From the NCBI RefSeq assembly GCF_950295315.1, contig NC_080175.1:84881566-84945565 (forward strand): a stretch of DNA of 64,000 nt, given 5' to 3'. Below are positions 52,652-64,000 of this stretch, piece after piece. This stretch comes from Erinaceus europaeus. Lineage: Eukaryota; Chordata; Mammalia; Eulipotyphla; Erinaceidae. The notes beneath the pieces were generated by a model. The model saw nothing but the letters and a program-made list of their open reading frames with translations. It was not told the origin of the DNA and searched no databases. Position numbers and translations under genes: made by a program. Numbering within the stretch: the stretch's first letter is position 1; each line of letters starts with the position of its first letter.

Positions 52652-52717
<66 letters not shown>

Positions 52718-52760
52718 CTGTCTGGAGCAGTGAAACACCAGAGTTAACAAAAGGAATAGG
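52540..52760 (+). mobile_element. Type D SINE with expanded (GT)n
   Basis: GGTTGGCAAAACAGTTCACT is the head and AGACCTAGGTTTTAGAC the B-box. A GT run follows, then CTGTCTGGAGCAGTGAAAC, the family end. The microsatellite replaces the normal pyrimidine stretch. Confidence 0.65.
52653..52716. repeat. (GT)n microsatellite
   Basis: About 31 pure GT units inside a type D SINE. Confidence 0.97.
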
Positions 52761-53744
52761 AAGAGGAGAAGAAGAATGAATGAGTGAATGAATGAATGAA
52801 AATTGGTGATGAGTGCCCTCAGTCTCAGACCTACCCCAAGGCATCTGGAGTGTGTCTGGCCTCTCCCTAAAAATAGTCACTTCTCCTTTCTCTTTTGTTC
52901 ATGAACTCTTTATCTAGTTTATGATGGGAAATCTGACATACACATCTCAGTATTTATTACTTCAAGCCTACATTTATTTTATAACCACTTTTCCCTGCAT
53001 ATTTCAAAATATTTTTCAGCTCAGAGAAAATCATCTTTGGCAAAGCAAATAATTTTTGAATTATTCTCTCTAGTATTAACTTCAGAGGATAGTTTTCTAG
53101 CTCAAAAAGTCAAGAATTTGACACTTTTTTTTTGTTGTTTTATGGCTCAACCTATGTTTCCTGAGTTGAAATTACTGGATTTGCATAGCTGTTTCTTGAA
53201 ATAAAGTGTGAGAATGGAGCAAAACAGACTCCCAGTAATAAGAAACAGATTCATGAATATCAAAATATCACTCTGATATACTTGTTTCATTAAAGGCAGT
53301 ATTGTTACTTACTTATAATTCTTTTATGATTCTGTTCTTGGTTTTGGTGGGTGTGAAAAATGAGGCTTAAATAAAAATGAATTTATTTCAAATTCTTTAG
53401 CCACAAGTCCAACTGGCTTGGAAGTATGTTGATGTCTCTGCCAATTGAAAAATATTTCTCATCACACGGACAATACCTTCCAGCTACTGCCCCTAGTTCC
53501 TTTCTTTCACTGTCAGACTTTTCCACAGAATCTTCAACATTTTAAGGCCATGTCATCACTGTCCTTATCTTTTGAAACCAAATACTTTCTCTAAAAGTAG
53601 TCTGAAATTATTAAATTTATCTACCGACACAAAATTAAATATCCCAAAATGTCCTATAGGTCCTGTGGTCTGATTTCTCCCTCTGTGTCTAGTTATACAT
53701 TGTTTCACATTTTGTCTGTGTTAAATATTCAGTCAACATTTTGA

Positions 53745-53870
53745 AGTTCCTTTTTGCCTTTGTCTTTGCACACTTGACTTATCTGTCTGCAACATTCCTC
53801 CTCTGCCTGCTTCTGAATTCATAGTCATTGAAGGTTTCTCTAAGATATGCCTTCCTAACACCAAAAGTCT
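53745..53870 (+). mobile_element. L2 fragment
   Basis: CTGCAACATTCCTCCTCTGC then GGTTTCTCTAAGATATGCCT and TTCCTAACACC follow the L2 3' region order. It is cut by the next SINE. Confidence 0.5.
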
Positions 53871-53871
53871 A

Positions 53872-54068
53872 GGACCAGCAGAGTAGCTCAGCTAGGTAGT
53901 ATGTTTCCTTTGCCACCAGTGAGACACAGCTTTGATCCCGGCAACCAGAATAATGGATAAAGCCAAACTGTTGGGCTGCCTTTCCCTTTAGGCCTCAGTC
54001 TCTGTATATATGTGTCTGAAAAAGTCTATCCAGAGAGATAAAATCCTTGTGAAAAAGAAAAAAGAAAC
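53872..54068 (+). mobile_element. Type D SINE
   Basis: GACCAGCAGAGTAGCTCAGC is the head, CAGCTTTGATCCCGGC the B-box and CTGAAAAAGTCTATCCAGAG the end. Confidence 0.6.
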
Positions 54069-54254
54069 TTCTTCTCTTTATTATTAATATTAATTTTGCA
54101 TGTATTTATACTTTTTTTTTACACATACCCAATATTACTTCTTTATCAAGAAATAAGTCTGTTAGGTCTCCAGTTAATCCTGGAAACTTATGTGTTTATT
54201 GCTTGATAGTGGTCTCTTAGTAAATATGTTTTAAAAAAGAGTATAGTTTTTGTT

Positions 54255-54395
54255 TATTTATTTTGTATTTTGCTGTTATTGTTTGTTTGGCCAGAGCATT
54301 GTTCAGCCCTGGCTTATGGTGGTGCTGGAGAATGAACCAGAAACCTCTGAACCTCAAGCACGACAGGATGATTGCTAAGTTACTTCCTTGAGTAA
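54255..54395 (-). mobile_element. Type C SINE
   Basis: GGCCAGAGCATTGTTCAGCC, GCTTATGGTGGTGCTGGAG and ACCTCTGAACCTCAAGCACG are type C on the minus strand. Confidence 0.75.
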
Positions 54396-55535
54396 GCCTT
54401 TTCTTTTTTTTCTTTTTACCTCTGCCACATGATTTCTTTATGTCCCAGTGTGAATGTCTCCAGGGACTCCTAGAACCTGCTTTGACATCTGCATGCAGTG
54501 GTCTGTGTCACAATTCTCTTTGACATTTAACACAATTGAGTTCTTGCTGTAGTCAAAAAGACAACACAAAGAGTGCTAAAGCATAGTTTTCATAAAAATA
54601 TTTTCAATGTTGACACATTCTCAATACCAATTATTAGAAAATCAATGTGGCTATTTTATAACTATATATCTGTCAAAAACTTAGAAAATTTACTCATTTA
54701 AGAGAACTCTTAAAACAGTGGATATTAATCTAAAATCTCTGTTATGTCATGATGCCTTTGCTTTTCTCTGTGTCTCATTCTCTCCTTTTCACTCTGTCTA
54801 TCTCTATCTGCACTTAAAAATGAAATCAACCCCGCGCGACAACTTATGCATACACAAGGTCCCAATGCCACAAAAATAAACAAATATTTTTGTCAATTAT
54901 TTTATTGCTTTAATTTTCTCTATTTGATTATTATCATTAGTGAATATATTTTAGTGTTTGTTTCAACCAAACATATTTTTAGAGAATTTGTACTACTTTT
55001 CTATCAGGAGAACTATTACTTTCCTATTCATTTGCAGTTCCTCTAAAAATTATAAGAATACTTATTACACACATATCATACATTTGCAGATATTTCAGTT
55101 TGTCCTATATTTGAACTATATATCATTCTATTCTCCCTTCCGCCCAAATCCCCTATGTCTTCAATTACTTTACTACAAACTTCATAACATTCAACATTGA
55201 CATACCAAGTTTTGATTATGTAACCTCACTATTTAAAGGGTGAGTTCTGAACTGTCAAATAATGTGGGATGAACAACCTGCTATTCAGAGTCATTAAAAT
55301 GACAACACACTGGCTATTACAACTTTTACAGAATATTAAGCTGTGTTTATGTCCTTTTTCTTATTTGAGCCCTAAACGACCAGATAAAAGAGCAGCAGGC
55401 CAATTATACAGATAAGAAAAAAAAAAAAACTTTAACCATGAGAGCAGGATAGTTTGAATAAGAGTAGCCTAAAAACATTTCCATTCTCATTCCAAGATAC
55501 CACTAATGTCATCTTACATGTCAATGATGACTCTG
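54396..55535. other. Unique DNA, nothing recognised
   Basis: AT-rich. The overlapping 66- and 80-codon frames at 54.85-55.2 kb are compositionally random. Confidence 0.4.
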
Positions 55536-55548
55536 AAAATATAATTAT

Positions 55549-55765
55549 TAGTTTTTCATTATTATCTTTATTTAACTATTGGATAGAGACAGTCAGAAAT
55601 TGAGAGGAAGAGGGAAGCTAGAGGGGGAGAGAGACAGAGACACCTGCAGACCTGCTTCACCCCTTGAAAAGCTTTCTCCCTGCTTTTCCCCCTGGGGGCT
55701 CCAACTCAGATCCTTGTACACTGTAGCATTGGTGCTCAACCAGGTGTGACACCACCCGGCCCCCC
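55549..55765 (-). mobile_element. Type A SINE
   Basis: ACTATTGGATAGAGACAGTC, CACCTGCAGACCTGCTTCAC and a head ACACCACCCGGCCCCC are present. AAAATATAATTA duplications lie at about 55,536 and 55,767. Confidence 0.9.
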
Positions 55766-56129
55766 AAAATATAATTAAAATAAGGATTATAGTATGGGAA
55801 ATGATCTAGAATTAACAATACAGGTCTAATGCAGTTACAGGGATTCTCAGAAGACAAAAGGGTGAGAATCAGAGAGGAAGTGATGACAGGAACAGGGAGA
55901 GAAGAGAGGTAAAAATGCTTTGCTTCTGGCTTTGAAGATAGAAGTTTTGAGACTGAAAGACATGTAGGTGACATGCAATCTGGAGAAAGCAAGCAAATAT
56001 ATTTTCTCCCAACAAGTTAGAGCGAACTCTAATAATTTCAAATCATACATAATTGAACAACTGACTTAGTACTTTCTTCTAAAAAATGCACAAACTATAA
56101 TTCAGTCAACAAGTTGCTTCTATGCCAGT

Positions 56130-56290
56130 GAAATTGTTCCCTTGGATAGTGCTCTGCTTTGCCATGTGCACTATCCAAGGCCGCTTCAAGGCCGCCGGCT
56201 GCCCACCCCCACCCCCATCCCCAACCCAACCTTGAAGGCATCTTCAGTATTGTGGTCTCTTTCACTCTCTCTTTTAAAAAGAAAAAAAAG
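56130..56290 (+). mobile_element. Type D SINE rearranged into hairpins
   Basis: TTGGATAGTGCTCTGCTTTG is a type D head. The sequence then turns back on itself (13-bp stem) and runs into a C-rich block. The end CTTTCACTCTCTCTTTTAAA fits the SINE tail region. Confidence 0.5.
56140..56180. repeat. 13-bp perfect inverted repeat
   Basis: CCTTGGATAGTGC (56,140-56,152) and GCACTATCCAAGG (56,168-56,180) with a 15-base loop. Confidence 0.95.
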
Positions 56291-56394
56291 ATAAATATCA
56301 TTTCCTGGCGTGTTAATTTCTACTGCTTGAATGTAATCTGAATTTACTAACTTTCAGCTGAAATTCTAAATCCCAGCCCACCTCTCACATATGC

Positions 56395-56600
56395 AGTGGC
56401 TATGCACCATTTATTCAGCATCCAACATAAATGCTACTTCTCCCATGAATGCAGGCCTAGCATTTTCAAGATCTATGATTCCCCGTTGTACTGTGTACTC
56501 CTTTTACAGTCTTTGATTATATTTTGCCATGTGTTACAATTATTTATATCTGCTAGAATGAAAGCTGTCTGAGTCTATGCATGATATTTGCCTCTTTTTT
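56395..56600 (+). mobile_element. L2 3' fragment
   Basis: CCATTTATTCAGCATCCAAC, ACTTCTCCCATGAATGCAGG and the end TGCTAGAATGAAAGCTGTCT match the L2 3' end order (CACTAGAATGTAAGCTCC...). Confidence 0.6.
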
Positions 56601-58585
56601 TTTTTTTATTACCAGTTTTTACCCAGGATATGGCTCCAGGTAAGTGATCAGCAAAACTATGTCAAATTGAACTATGACTGCTTGAAACAGTGTCTTTATA
56701 AGCCAACTCTCAACCATTTAATAACTTCTAGTTCTGCCACAAGGCTTTAATAAATATGGTGCAAGCCCCAAAAATGCACTTTTGGGTCAAATATATTGAG
56801 TTCAATCCTCTTCTCCACAAATATTGCTGAAATGAGCCTGGATTCCATCCCAGTTTCTGTCAAAGAGAACTTTATAGGCAACTCCTGGCTTTGGCTAGAG
56901 CCTTTATCCTAGGGACTCAAAGGCCATTACAGCTGCAAATGCTTCAAATCATAACAGAAAAGAGGTTATATTACTAAATTATGTGAACTTTTTGAAAATT
57001 CAACCCATCAATCATTCTCTTTAAAAACTGTAAATTTTCTCTACATTACAATATATTTTTGAAAAAGTGAAAAATTATTTTATATCTTCCTGGGTTAGGA
57101 CTAGAAAAATTGTAACAAATGTTTATTTTTAGATCTATATTCCTACATATTTTGGGGTTGCAGTTGGGAATATCTCACTTGCAGATAATATTTTTTAATA
57201 GTTGTTCTAGGTGATTCTTCTTAATGTAGACATTGGTAGTAGGCTATTTTAGACATTTATTTGAATTCTTCTCACAGGGAGTATCATAAAACACTGCATC
57301 AGTCATATTACCTGTTTTATTTGTCTCATGCCTTAACTTATAGTTTCCTTATACTGCTTTAGTAGTTTTGGATAAAGTTTTAAACATATATGTACATATG
57401 TTCTATGGAGTGTTTGAAAGACTGCATTTAGATACAGTAGATAAAATTTCTGTACACACATACCTCCTTGATTAATGTCCATGCAGCTGATAAACTCCAA
57501 ATATATAGCTAGATCAGCATAGAAATTTTGTGTTAAAATGTTCTCTCATCTTAGAATTTTATACTTTAGTACCTTAGCTGATTTTTAAAATATTGAACAT
57601 TAGCCACGTTTAATGCTTCAAACGGTTTATATCAATACTTTCCATTCCTGAATCCTGCCAGGTGAAATCTTAAATCTTCTGTCTTGAGGGCCTGCGATAG
57701 ATCATCTATGCAGTGCCACTTTAAGAAATCAGATCTTCAAAGATCACTTTTCTTTAGAAGATCACTTAATGAAATATTTCTGCTCCTTTATAATCCCAAG
57801 GTTTTCAGTCATGGGTATGGTGTTGGACCTCATGGCATTTAGCATTTGGGAAATATTCCTGGCCTGATGATTTTCAGCATAAAGATCGAAGTGTCCTTTT
57901 GAGGAGGAGGATAGAGAGAAATTGGGGGCAAAATGTATTTTGGGATCTTTGGGAGTTTGTTGATGATATTGTATATAGACAATTTATTTCAGACTTCTAT
58001 ATGTATAAATATTCAAAATAGACTCCTGTTACTGCAGTTGTGTAATATCATCACAGTGTAGTGGAGAAAATGAGAATGATTTAAGTTTGTGATGAGGTTT
58101 TATCAGCTCCCCCGTGTGCTAAAATGGGGAAATTTTATCTCTATCGGTATTGTTGAGACTTAAAAATTATAGTTTATCAACAATTCTATGAACATCTCAC
58201 AAATAAGTGTATTATCATTGTGAACATATATAAAAATTAAACTGACAGTTTCTATTTTTATTAGGAAATTATACTTGGATTAAGGTTCCTGTACCATTCT
58301 TAACTGATACAAACCATCTAGCATCTAATGAAAGTGAGTGTTTGCCATCAACTACTCTTTTACTAAATTTTAATTTTGGTATAAAATATTTTATAGAGTT
58401 ATAGAGAAGGTTTGTGGATGCAGTTGGCAACAGGACCACTAAAAATGTAAGGATAAAGGTCCAGGTGTGGTAACCGAATATATCTAGGGAAGTGATAAAA
58501 TGTAAAGGAGAGTTTTAAAATTAGGTGCAGCAGATTCACAACTTTAATTCCCCTCCACCAAACAGAAACGTCAGGACTGTCTGGG
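56601..58585. other. 2-kb repeat-poor stretch
   Basis: No SINE, L1 or LTR signature and no long frame was recognised. Confidence 0.45.
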
Positions 58586-58587
58586 TG

Positions 58588-58795
58588 TACCAAGAGAGCT
58601 CACCTGGGCAGTGCACCAGCATTGTCATGCAGCATCTGGCTGAGGGTCAAGTCCACCCTCCACTGCACTGGAGGCAGTTTTGGTGTTACGTTTTCTCTCT
58701 CTGTCTCCCTCTGTTTCTGTTTCTTACCCTAGCTGAAAAATGCTTGCTCAGTGCAGTGAAGCTCTGGTCATGGGGAAAAAAGAAAAGAGAAAAAA
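58588..58795 (+). mobile_element. Type D SINE
   Basis: GAGCTCACCTGGGCAGTGCA is the head, TGCACTGGAGGCAGTTTTGG the middle, and GTGCAGTGAAGCTCTGGTCA the end, followed by an A-rich tail. Confidence 0.7.
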
Positions 58796-59220
58796 AACTC
58801 TTCATAAGTTTCTATTGTTTCCAGTTAAATATGTACGTGTACCACACATTTTCTTGAGTCAGTAAAGGACTAACTTCAGTTCCTTTTAGGTTACATTTCT
58901 TGGGTATATGTAAAATTATTTGACTATACTCTCATACCTAAGGATTCTAAATGCATTGTGTTATTATTTTTTTTAAGCATAAGGAAAAGTAGTGAGAGGC
59001 AAAGGGGGAGTTTAATGATGCACTTTTGAAACTTAATTGATTTGTGCAAACTAAATTCATGAAGCCATGTATAAAACTTCAGATGACAAGCTCAGGAAGA
59101 TTCAAAATTCTCTCTTATCTCCCTTCAAATTATGAAGACATCAACAAGCACCATGTAGTAGAGATGCAGTTATCATCTCTCTCTTTTCAATTTATTAGTC
59201 TTAAAATAGAGGTATCTTAT
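58796..59220. other. Unique DNA, nothing recognised
   Basis: No frame or repeat that I can support. Confidence 0.4.
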
Positions 59221-59225
59221 TTTTT

Positions 59226-59525
59226 ATTTTTAATATTTTCACTTATTTATTTATTCCCTTTTGTTTCCCTTGTTTTTATTGTTTGTAAATATTATTATTG
59301 TCATTGTTATTGATGTTGTTGTTGTTGGATAAGACAGAGAGAAATGGAGAGAGGAGGAGAAGATAGAGAGAGGGAGAGAAAGATGAACACCTGCAGACCT
59401 ACTTCACTGCTTGTGAAATGACTCCCCTGCAAGTGGGGAGCCAGGAGCTCTAGCCAGGATCCTTACACCGGTCCTTGCACTTTGCGCCACCTGCGCTTAA
59501 CACGCTGTGCTACTGCCCCACTCCC
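59226..59525 (-). mobile_element. Type B SINE
   Basis: TTATTTATTTATTCCCTTTT, GAAATGACTCCCCTGCAAG and a head CTACTGCCCCACTCCC. Flanking near-duplications are AGAGGTATCTTATTTTT and AGATGTATCTTATTCTT. Confidence 0.92.
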
Positions 59526-59539
59526 AGATGTATCTTATT

Positions 59540-62123
59540 CTTTTCATGTGATTATCTCAATAAATATTTGTTGAATAATTTTGTTCAACAAAAGTATAGT
59601 GTATTAAATAAAATAGAAATTTTTTTACATAGAATACAATTTGAACAATTGTTCCAATTGCTGAAATAATCGTATTTGCAAACTGCATCTTTTTCTTACT
59701 ATAAAAATATATGCTGAACATGCATAGGGAAAACGGTCTATGTGGCCTTGAGAAATATATTGTTCATGCTGTGCTAGAGCTTAGGAAAATTATCTTTGCT
59801 TTTCGACAAAGAACAACTTTGTAGTAAATCAAGTGTTAATGTCTTTCAAATCATGTTTGTTCTCATGTCAATAATACTAGAATGTACTGATGTTGTACTT
59901 CATTTTTCCAAAATTAAATGTAGAATGCCGGACCTCTAAAAGAATATAGTTTATTGAATAAATTAAAGTTATTAAATAACAGACTTCTTGAATTAAAAAT
60001 AAAGTTGTAAATCATTTTTTTGGCCTGGCCACCTTTATAAATTATTAATCTACTCACTTTTTATATATTCATATTAAAGGAATGGTCCTAAGTTTCTTGG
60101 AACACACATTTCTTTAAGCCTATAAATAACTTTTCTGGCCAGGAAGAAAGCAACAGATAAAAATTTAGGTCTTAGAATTTTGGCTGTCACTTAATCTTGT
60201 AAAAGAAAATGATAGGAAATTAGTTTACTTAGATGTCTCTAGCCTATATTAAAATATAGGCAGTGAAACAATTATTTTTCATGTGTTCAAATCAGATTGA
60301 ATGAATGCGCTAGTTATATTAATCTCATGTAAGTTTAACATGAAGGCTAAGGGGAAATAAAATTTGGGATTCCTACTGAGTTAATTTTGATATTCCTGTT
60401 AGATTTTGGTTTCATGCCTTGCAGCACTGTAAAACATCTGTAACTAGTGAATTGGGACAGAATAGTGAGACGTAGCATCCAAATGGTGCTATGAAGGTTT
60501 GGACTTCCTAATGGAAAACTGGGAAATCATTTTTCATACTTTGTAAACTAGCTTTCAATTGCCATAATATTATACTTTAGACCATAAATGAAAGAAATTA
60601 AAGACTGCATCAGCAAATGGTGACAGGGAGAAAAACATATAGACATAAACATATTTGTGTAAAGAAGCTTTGGGGTGGCCTGAACGAAAAGAGCTCAATT
60701 AAAAACAAATGTTTACTGTGTCTCCAAATAATAAAATTTACCTGGAAAAATTAACCCCATGCTTAGTTATTTACAAAATCCATCTCTGACAAATAAGAAA
60801 ATGATTCATTGCAACTTCAGGCCATGTACTTATAAGCTAATAAATTGCTCCACCTTTATTTTTTATTATTGTCATAGTAATTTTGTAAAATCTCTAAAGA
60901 GCAGAAGAATTTATGTCTTAAGTTTACTGCAACAACCATTTCTGGCATTTCTATTGTATGCTATTACCATGATATTTGCAGAAACAAAGATGCTTGAATC
61001 CCCATCCATTCATTTAAGGGACTGATAATCCAGCAATGTAGAAGGGGGTTGGGGGATTGGGGGGGGTGTTAAATTACTGTTTAAATCAGTGAGATTGATT
61101 GTAGTTAGCAATAGCAATATATTTTTCTTTTTCTTGTGTTTATTGTGTTTTAGTAAAATATGGAAGAGATTATTTAATGAATAAATTATGTGGAAATGAA
61201 ATTACCCTCACAGCTAGTCTTAGGCTGTTTGCATGCATGAAAGGACAGCAGATCTGTCACCTGAGCAAAGTCCCATTTACCTCTCTTCAGAAGCTCAGTG
61301 CTAGTAGGAGTTCACTACAGACATTGGGAAAGATCTATCTTATTGTTTGCTCAGATTTCTAGGTTCTGCTTTAACACACCAAAATCATGCTGCAGCCAAA
61401 TTAAAACTGCAAATCAAATTTCCTGAATCAAGTCTGCCTGTGTTAGTGCCTAGATGCTTTGTATTCAGAATCTTTATCAGTGAGAGAAGCATTATAGTTC
61501 TTTCTTTCTTTTTCTAACAGCAGCTACATTCCAATTGATTTGATGAGATGAATGCCATTTACACTTTCGTTTGCACCTTTTTGAGAATGCTCAGAAGGGA
61601 ATAAATCTACACTTTACAGAATGATTGTGCATAAGGGAATCTAAGGCTGCTAAGTTGAGGTGTCAGACACGTATGGGAATGCATTAGTTACAGTCACACC
61701 TAAATGTCTATGATTTCCACAGTGATGCAGCTAAGTTTAATACAAGAGACTGGGAGAGTTGGCAAAGATCAATTATACTTGTTTTTCCCTTGTTAATTAT
61801 GAATAACTAAAACTTCATAACTTCTATTGGTAGGGCATTTGGTTGTAAAGCTTGTCAAAACAACCAATACGCAAGACAAATGCAATCATTTAATCAGTAT
61901 CCTAAAGTCAAGGAATATTTTTGGCTATCATGCCCTAAAAATAAAAGCACTTGTTGATTAGTGAGTAGTTTAGCTGGAGTTACCAAAATCTGGGTAAACT
62001 CTTTACAAAATACTTTGTCTTATTTATATTATATATTAATATTTATTTACATAATACTTGCACACATGTGTACATTTCCATTTTACCTTACATCATGAAT
62101 TTTCTTAGTGTTGTTCACAATTA
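59540..62123. other. 2.6-kb repeat-free stretch
   Basis: The longest stretch in the right third without any SINE, L1 or LTR signature. It holds a G-rich run (61,045-61,069) and only short frames (up to 88 codons) of no recognisable family. It may be ordinary unique DNA or contain conserved non-coding elements. Confidence 0.45.
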
Positions 62124-62140
62124 AAACTATTACTTTTTTA

Positions 62141-62436
62141 AATTTTTAATTTTTTTTCCTCCAGGGTTATTGCTGGGGCTCGGTGCCTGCACTACAAAAC
62201 CACTGCTCCTGGAGGCCATTTTTTCCCATTTTTGTCACCCTTGTTGGGTAGGACAGAGCAAAATTGAAAGAAGAGGGGAAGACAGAGAGGGAAAGAGAAA
62301 GACAAACACCTGCAGACCTGCTTCACTGCTTGTGAAGTGACCCTCCTGCAGGTGGGGAGCCAGGGGCTCAAACTGGCATCATTACTTCTGTCTTTATGCT
62401 TTGCGCCATGCGTGCTTAAGCTACCTCCTGGCCCCT
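62141..62436 (-). mobile_element. Long type B SINE
   Basis: The extra 3' part CCTCCAGGGTTATTGCTGGG...CTCCTGGAGGCC, then GGTAGGACAGAGCAAAATTG, GTGACCCTCCTGCAGGTGGG and a head CTACCTCCTGGCCCC. Flanks are AAACTATTACTTTTTTA and AAATTATTACTTTGTTA. Confidence 0.9.
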
Positions 62437-62457
62437 AAATTATTACTTTGTTAGAAT

Positions 62458-62629
62458 TTATTTAATTTATTTAAAATGAGAGAGAGAGAGAAGAGGGCGA
62501 GAGATTTGCAGAGAGACCAGAACACTGCTCAGCTCTGGTTTATGGTGGAACTGGGAATTGAATCTGGAAATTTGGAACCTTAGGCATGAAAGTCTTTCTG
62601 TATAACCATTATGTTGTCTCCCTGGCCCG
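62458..62629 (-). mobile_element. Type C SINE
   Basis: GAGAGAGAGAGAAGAGGGCG, CCAGAACACTGCTCAGCTCT, GGGAATTGAATCTGG and ACCATTATGTTGTCTCCC are type C on the minus strand. Confidence 0.85.
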
Positions 62630-62639
62630 AAACTATTTT

Positions 62640-63200
62640 ACGATTACTTAAGTAATTAGCTATACATTTTCAAAGTTGGGGCTTTCCATGTACCTGGTTT
62701 CACTGTTATAAGCTGCTTTTTCATTCAGAGTGATGCACAGAGAGAAGCTTTGAAGCTTCCTTTTGTGGCTTAGCATTTTCCATGTAATACTGGAGCTTGA
62801 CAAAGCACATACCCTCCTCACTGGCTGACCCTCACAGGTAAAATGGATTAAAATTTGGGGCATATTATTTCAAAGAAATTATATTTTCTTGCTACTAGCT
62901 CCATTTATTCATGAGAAAATAATTTGCATTAGCATGAAGAAATGATTTCAGACTCTACAATATATACTAAGATGAATATGACAAAAACAATACATGAAAT
63001 ACAGTATTTTCCATGTGGTTTGTGTCGATGTGAATAACATAGCTCCTGCTTATTTGGGGGAAATCAATAAATATTTGGTATATTCATTCACATTATATTT
63101 TTAGACTAATAGTTTCTGACTCATCAAACATTGATATAGTTTAATGCATTCTCCAGTTACAGTAATATAATAAAATCAGTTTTGGATCATATAATAACTC
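62640..63200. other. Unique DNA, nothing recognised
   Basis: AT-rich, with no recognised repeat. The 67-codon minus frame at 62,660-62,863 has no known domain. Confidence 0.4.
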
Positions 63201-63204
63201 TTTT

Positions 63205-63350
63205 AAAATATACTTCATTTATTTATTTATTTTCATGACAGAGTCTCCCAAAGCAGCAGTGCTCATTTCTGTCAAATGATGGTGCTAGACATTGCATCTA
63301 TGACTCTGAAGCTTCAGGCTTGAGAGTCTGGTGCACTGCCTCCTGTTCTT
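63205..63350 (-). mobile_element. Degraded type C SINE
   Basis: TTTATTTATTTATTTTCATG, CAGCAGTGCTCATTTCTGTC, ATGGTGGTG-like ATGATGGTGC and GAAGCTTCAGGCTTGAGAG follow type C. Confidence 0.6.
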
Positions 63351-63750
63351 TGGAACCATAAAACATTTTTATTTATCATACAAGCACAGAAGTTGTGGGC
63401 CATCCATCCTCTGAGCCACTCCTGTTCTCTGATGAATATTGGTCCCTTATTTAAATTTCCCTGCCTTCTCTGTTCCATACTGAGTCTATTGTTCCTCGTC
63501 TATTAATTTATACTTACGTTAAACCATTTATATTGTAGCATTTTCAGTGATGTTATAGTAAATAGTAAAGATATTTTTTTTAGTTTGTAGATGATTCAGC
63601 AATACCCACTCTAATAATCATGTTTTAGCTAATCAAACACCATTGTGTCAGAACATTCTTTTTTCTATAATAACGTTCTGTCTTGGTTGTCTCTTTATAT
63701 TTCTGTTCAGCATTTCTTAGTCTCCTGTGTTGGTTCCTCTTACATGTGAT
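63351..63750. other. Unique DNA, nothing recognised
   Basis: No frame or repeat recognised. Confidence 0.4.
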
Positions 63751-63751
63751 T

Positions 63752-63770
63752 TGTGTGTGTGTGTGTGTGT

Positions 63771-63807
<37 letters not shown>
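63752..63807. repeat. (GT)n microsatellite
   Basis: About 27 GT units with one AT interruption. Confidence 0.97.
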
Positions 63808-63808
<1 letters not shown>

Positions 63809-64000
63809 CAGCCTAGTTGGGCAGGTATCATTTTTCATTTAGAAAAAAAAATGAATTGAGGATGCTTTTAACATTATCCAAATAATGTGTGGCACAATTA
63901 AGGTTTATTATAAATCAACAAAACTAGAATTTTCCAATACAAGTTCAAATTTCCTGGGTCATGGTTAAGATGACTACAAGGTTTGTTTCTCTTTTCCTGC

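Overview
The window is non-coding, repeat-rich mammalian DNA, most likely from an erinaceid hedgehog (Erinaceus or a close relative). The main reason is its two dominant tRNA-headed SINE families. Type A has a head reading like GGCCAGGTGGTGGCACACC. Type B has a head like GGGAGTCGGGCTGTAGCGCA and a tail of CAACAA/AATAAC plus AAGGGAATAAATA. I recognise both as Erinaceus-type SINEs. No intact host protein gene, rRNA or functional tRNA gene was found. All longer reading frames fall in LINE-1, SINE or LTR sequence, or look like chance frames.

Layout: 1-8 kb is mostly unique AT-rich DNA with L1 pieces, including an old antisense L1 ORF2 split by a younger antisense L1 3'UTR (about 4.28-6.0 kb). At 8.8-10.0 kb a 391-bp inverted copy of a nearby segment sits inside a type B SINE. 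13-21 kb is a SINE-dense stretch with an MLT1-like LTR, L1 3' ends and an apparent retrocopy of an LTR-initiated transcript (17.77-18.13 kb). At 23.3-26.0 kb a 5'-inverted L1 3'UTR copy carries a solo LTR. A 5'-truncated L1 with decayed ORF1, ORF2 and a 3'UTR fills 28.2-33.4 kb. Solo LTRs lie at 37.5-38.0 and 40.2-40.9 kb. A second 5'-inverted L1 is at 42.5-43.6 kb. An L1 with a preserved 5'UTR but an abrupt end early in ORF2 lies at 44.47-47.32 kb, followed by old L1 and SINE remnants to 50.3 kb. From 50 to 64 kb the DNA is largely unique, with scattered SINEs, L2/MIR fragments and microsatellites.

The elements share one mechanism. L1 supplies the reverse transcriptase and endonuclease, the SINEs and retrocopies carry L1-type A tails and 10-17 bp target duplications, and two L1 copies show 5' inversions typical of twin priming. 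The ERV-type LTRs have TG...CA ends with 6-bp duplications, as class II elements do. All L1 frames here are visibly broken, and one reverse transcriptase has lost an active-site aspartate.

SINE family names used here: A and B (above); C = head like GGGGAGATAGCATAATGGTTATGC with CCAGAGCACTGCTC near its end; D = head with CAGTGCACCTGCCTTGCC and an ending like AAAGTCAACCTGGAGCAGTGAAGC. These labels are mine. All repeat assignments rest on reading the sequence and memory of the families, not on a database search.
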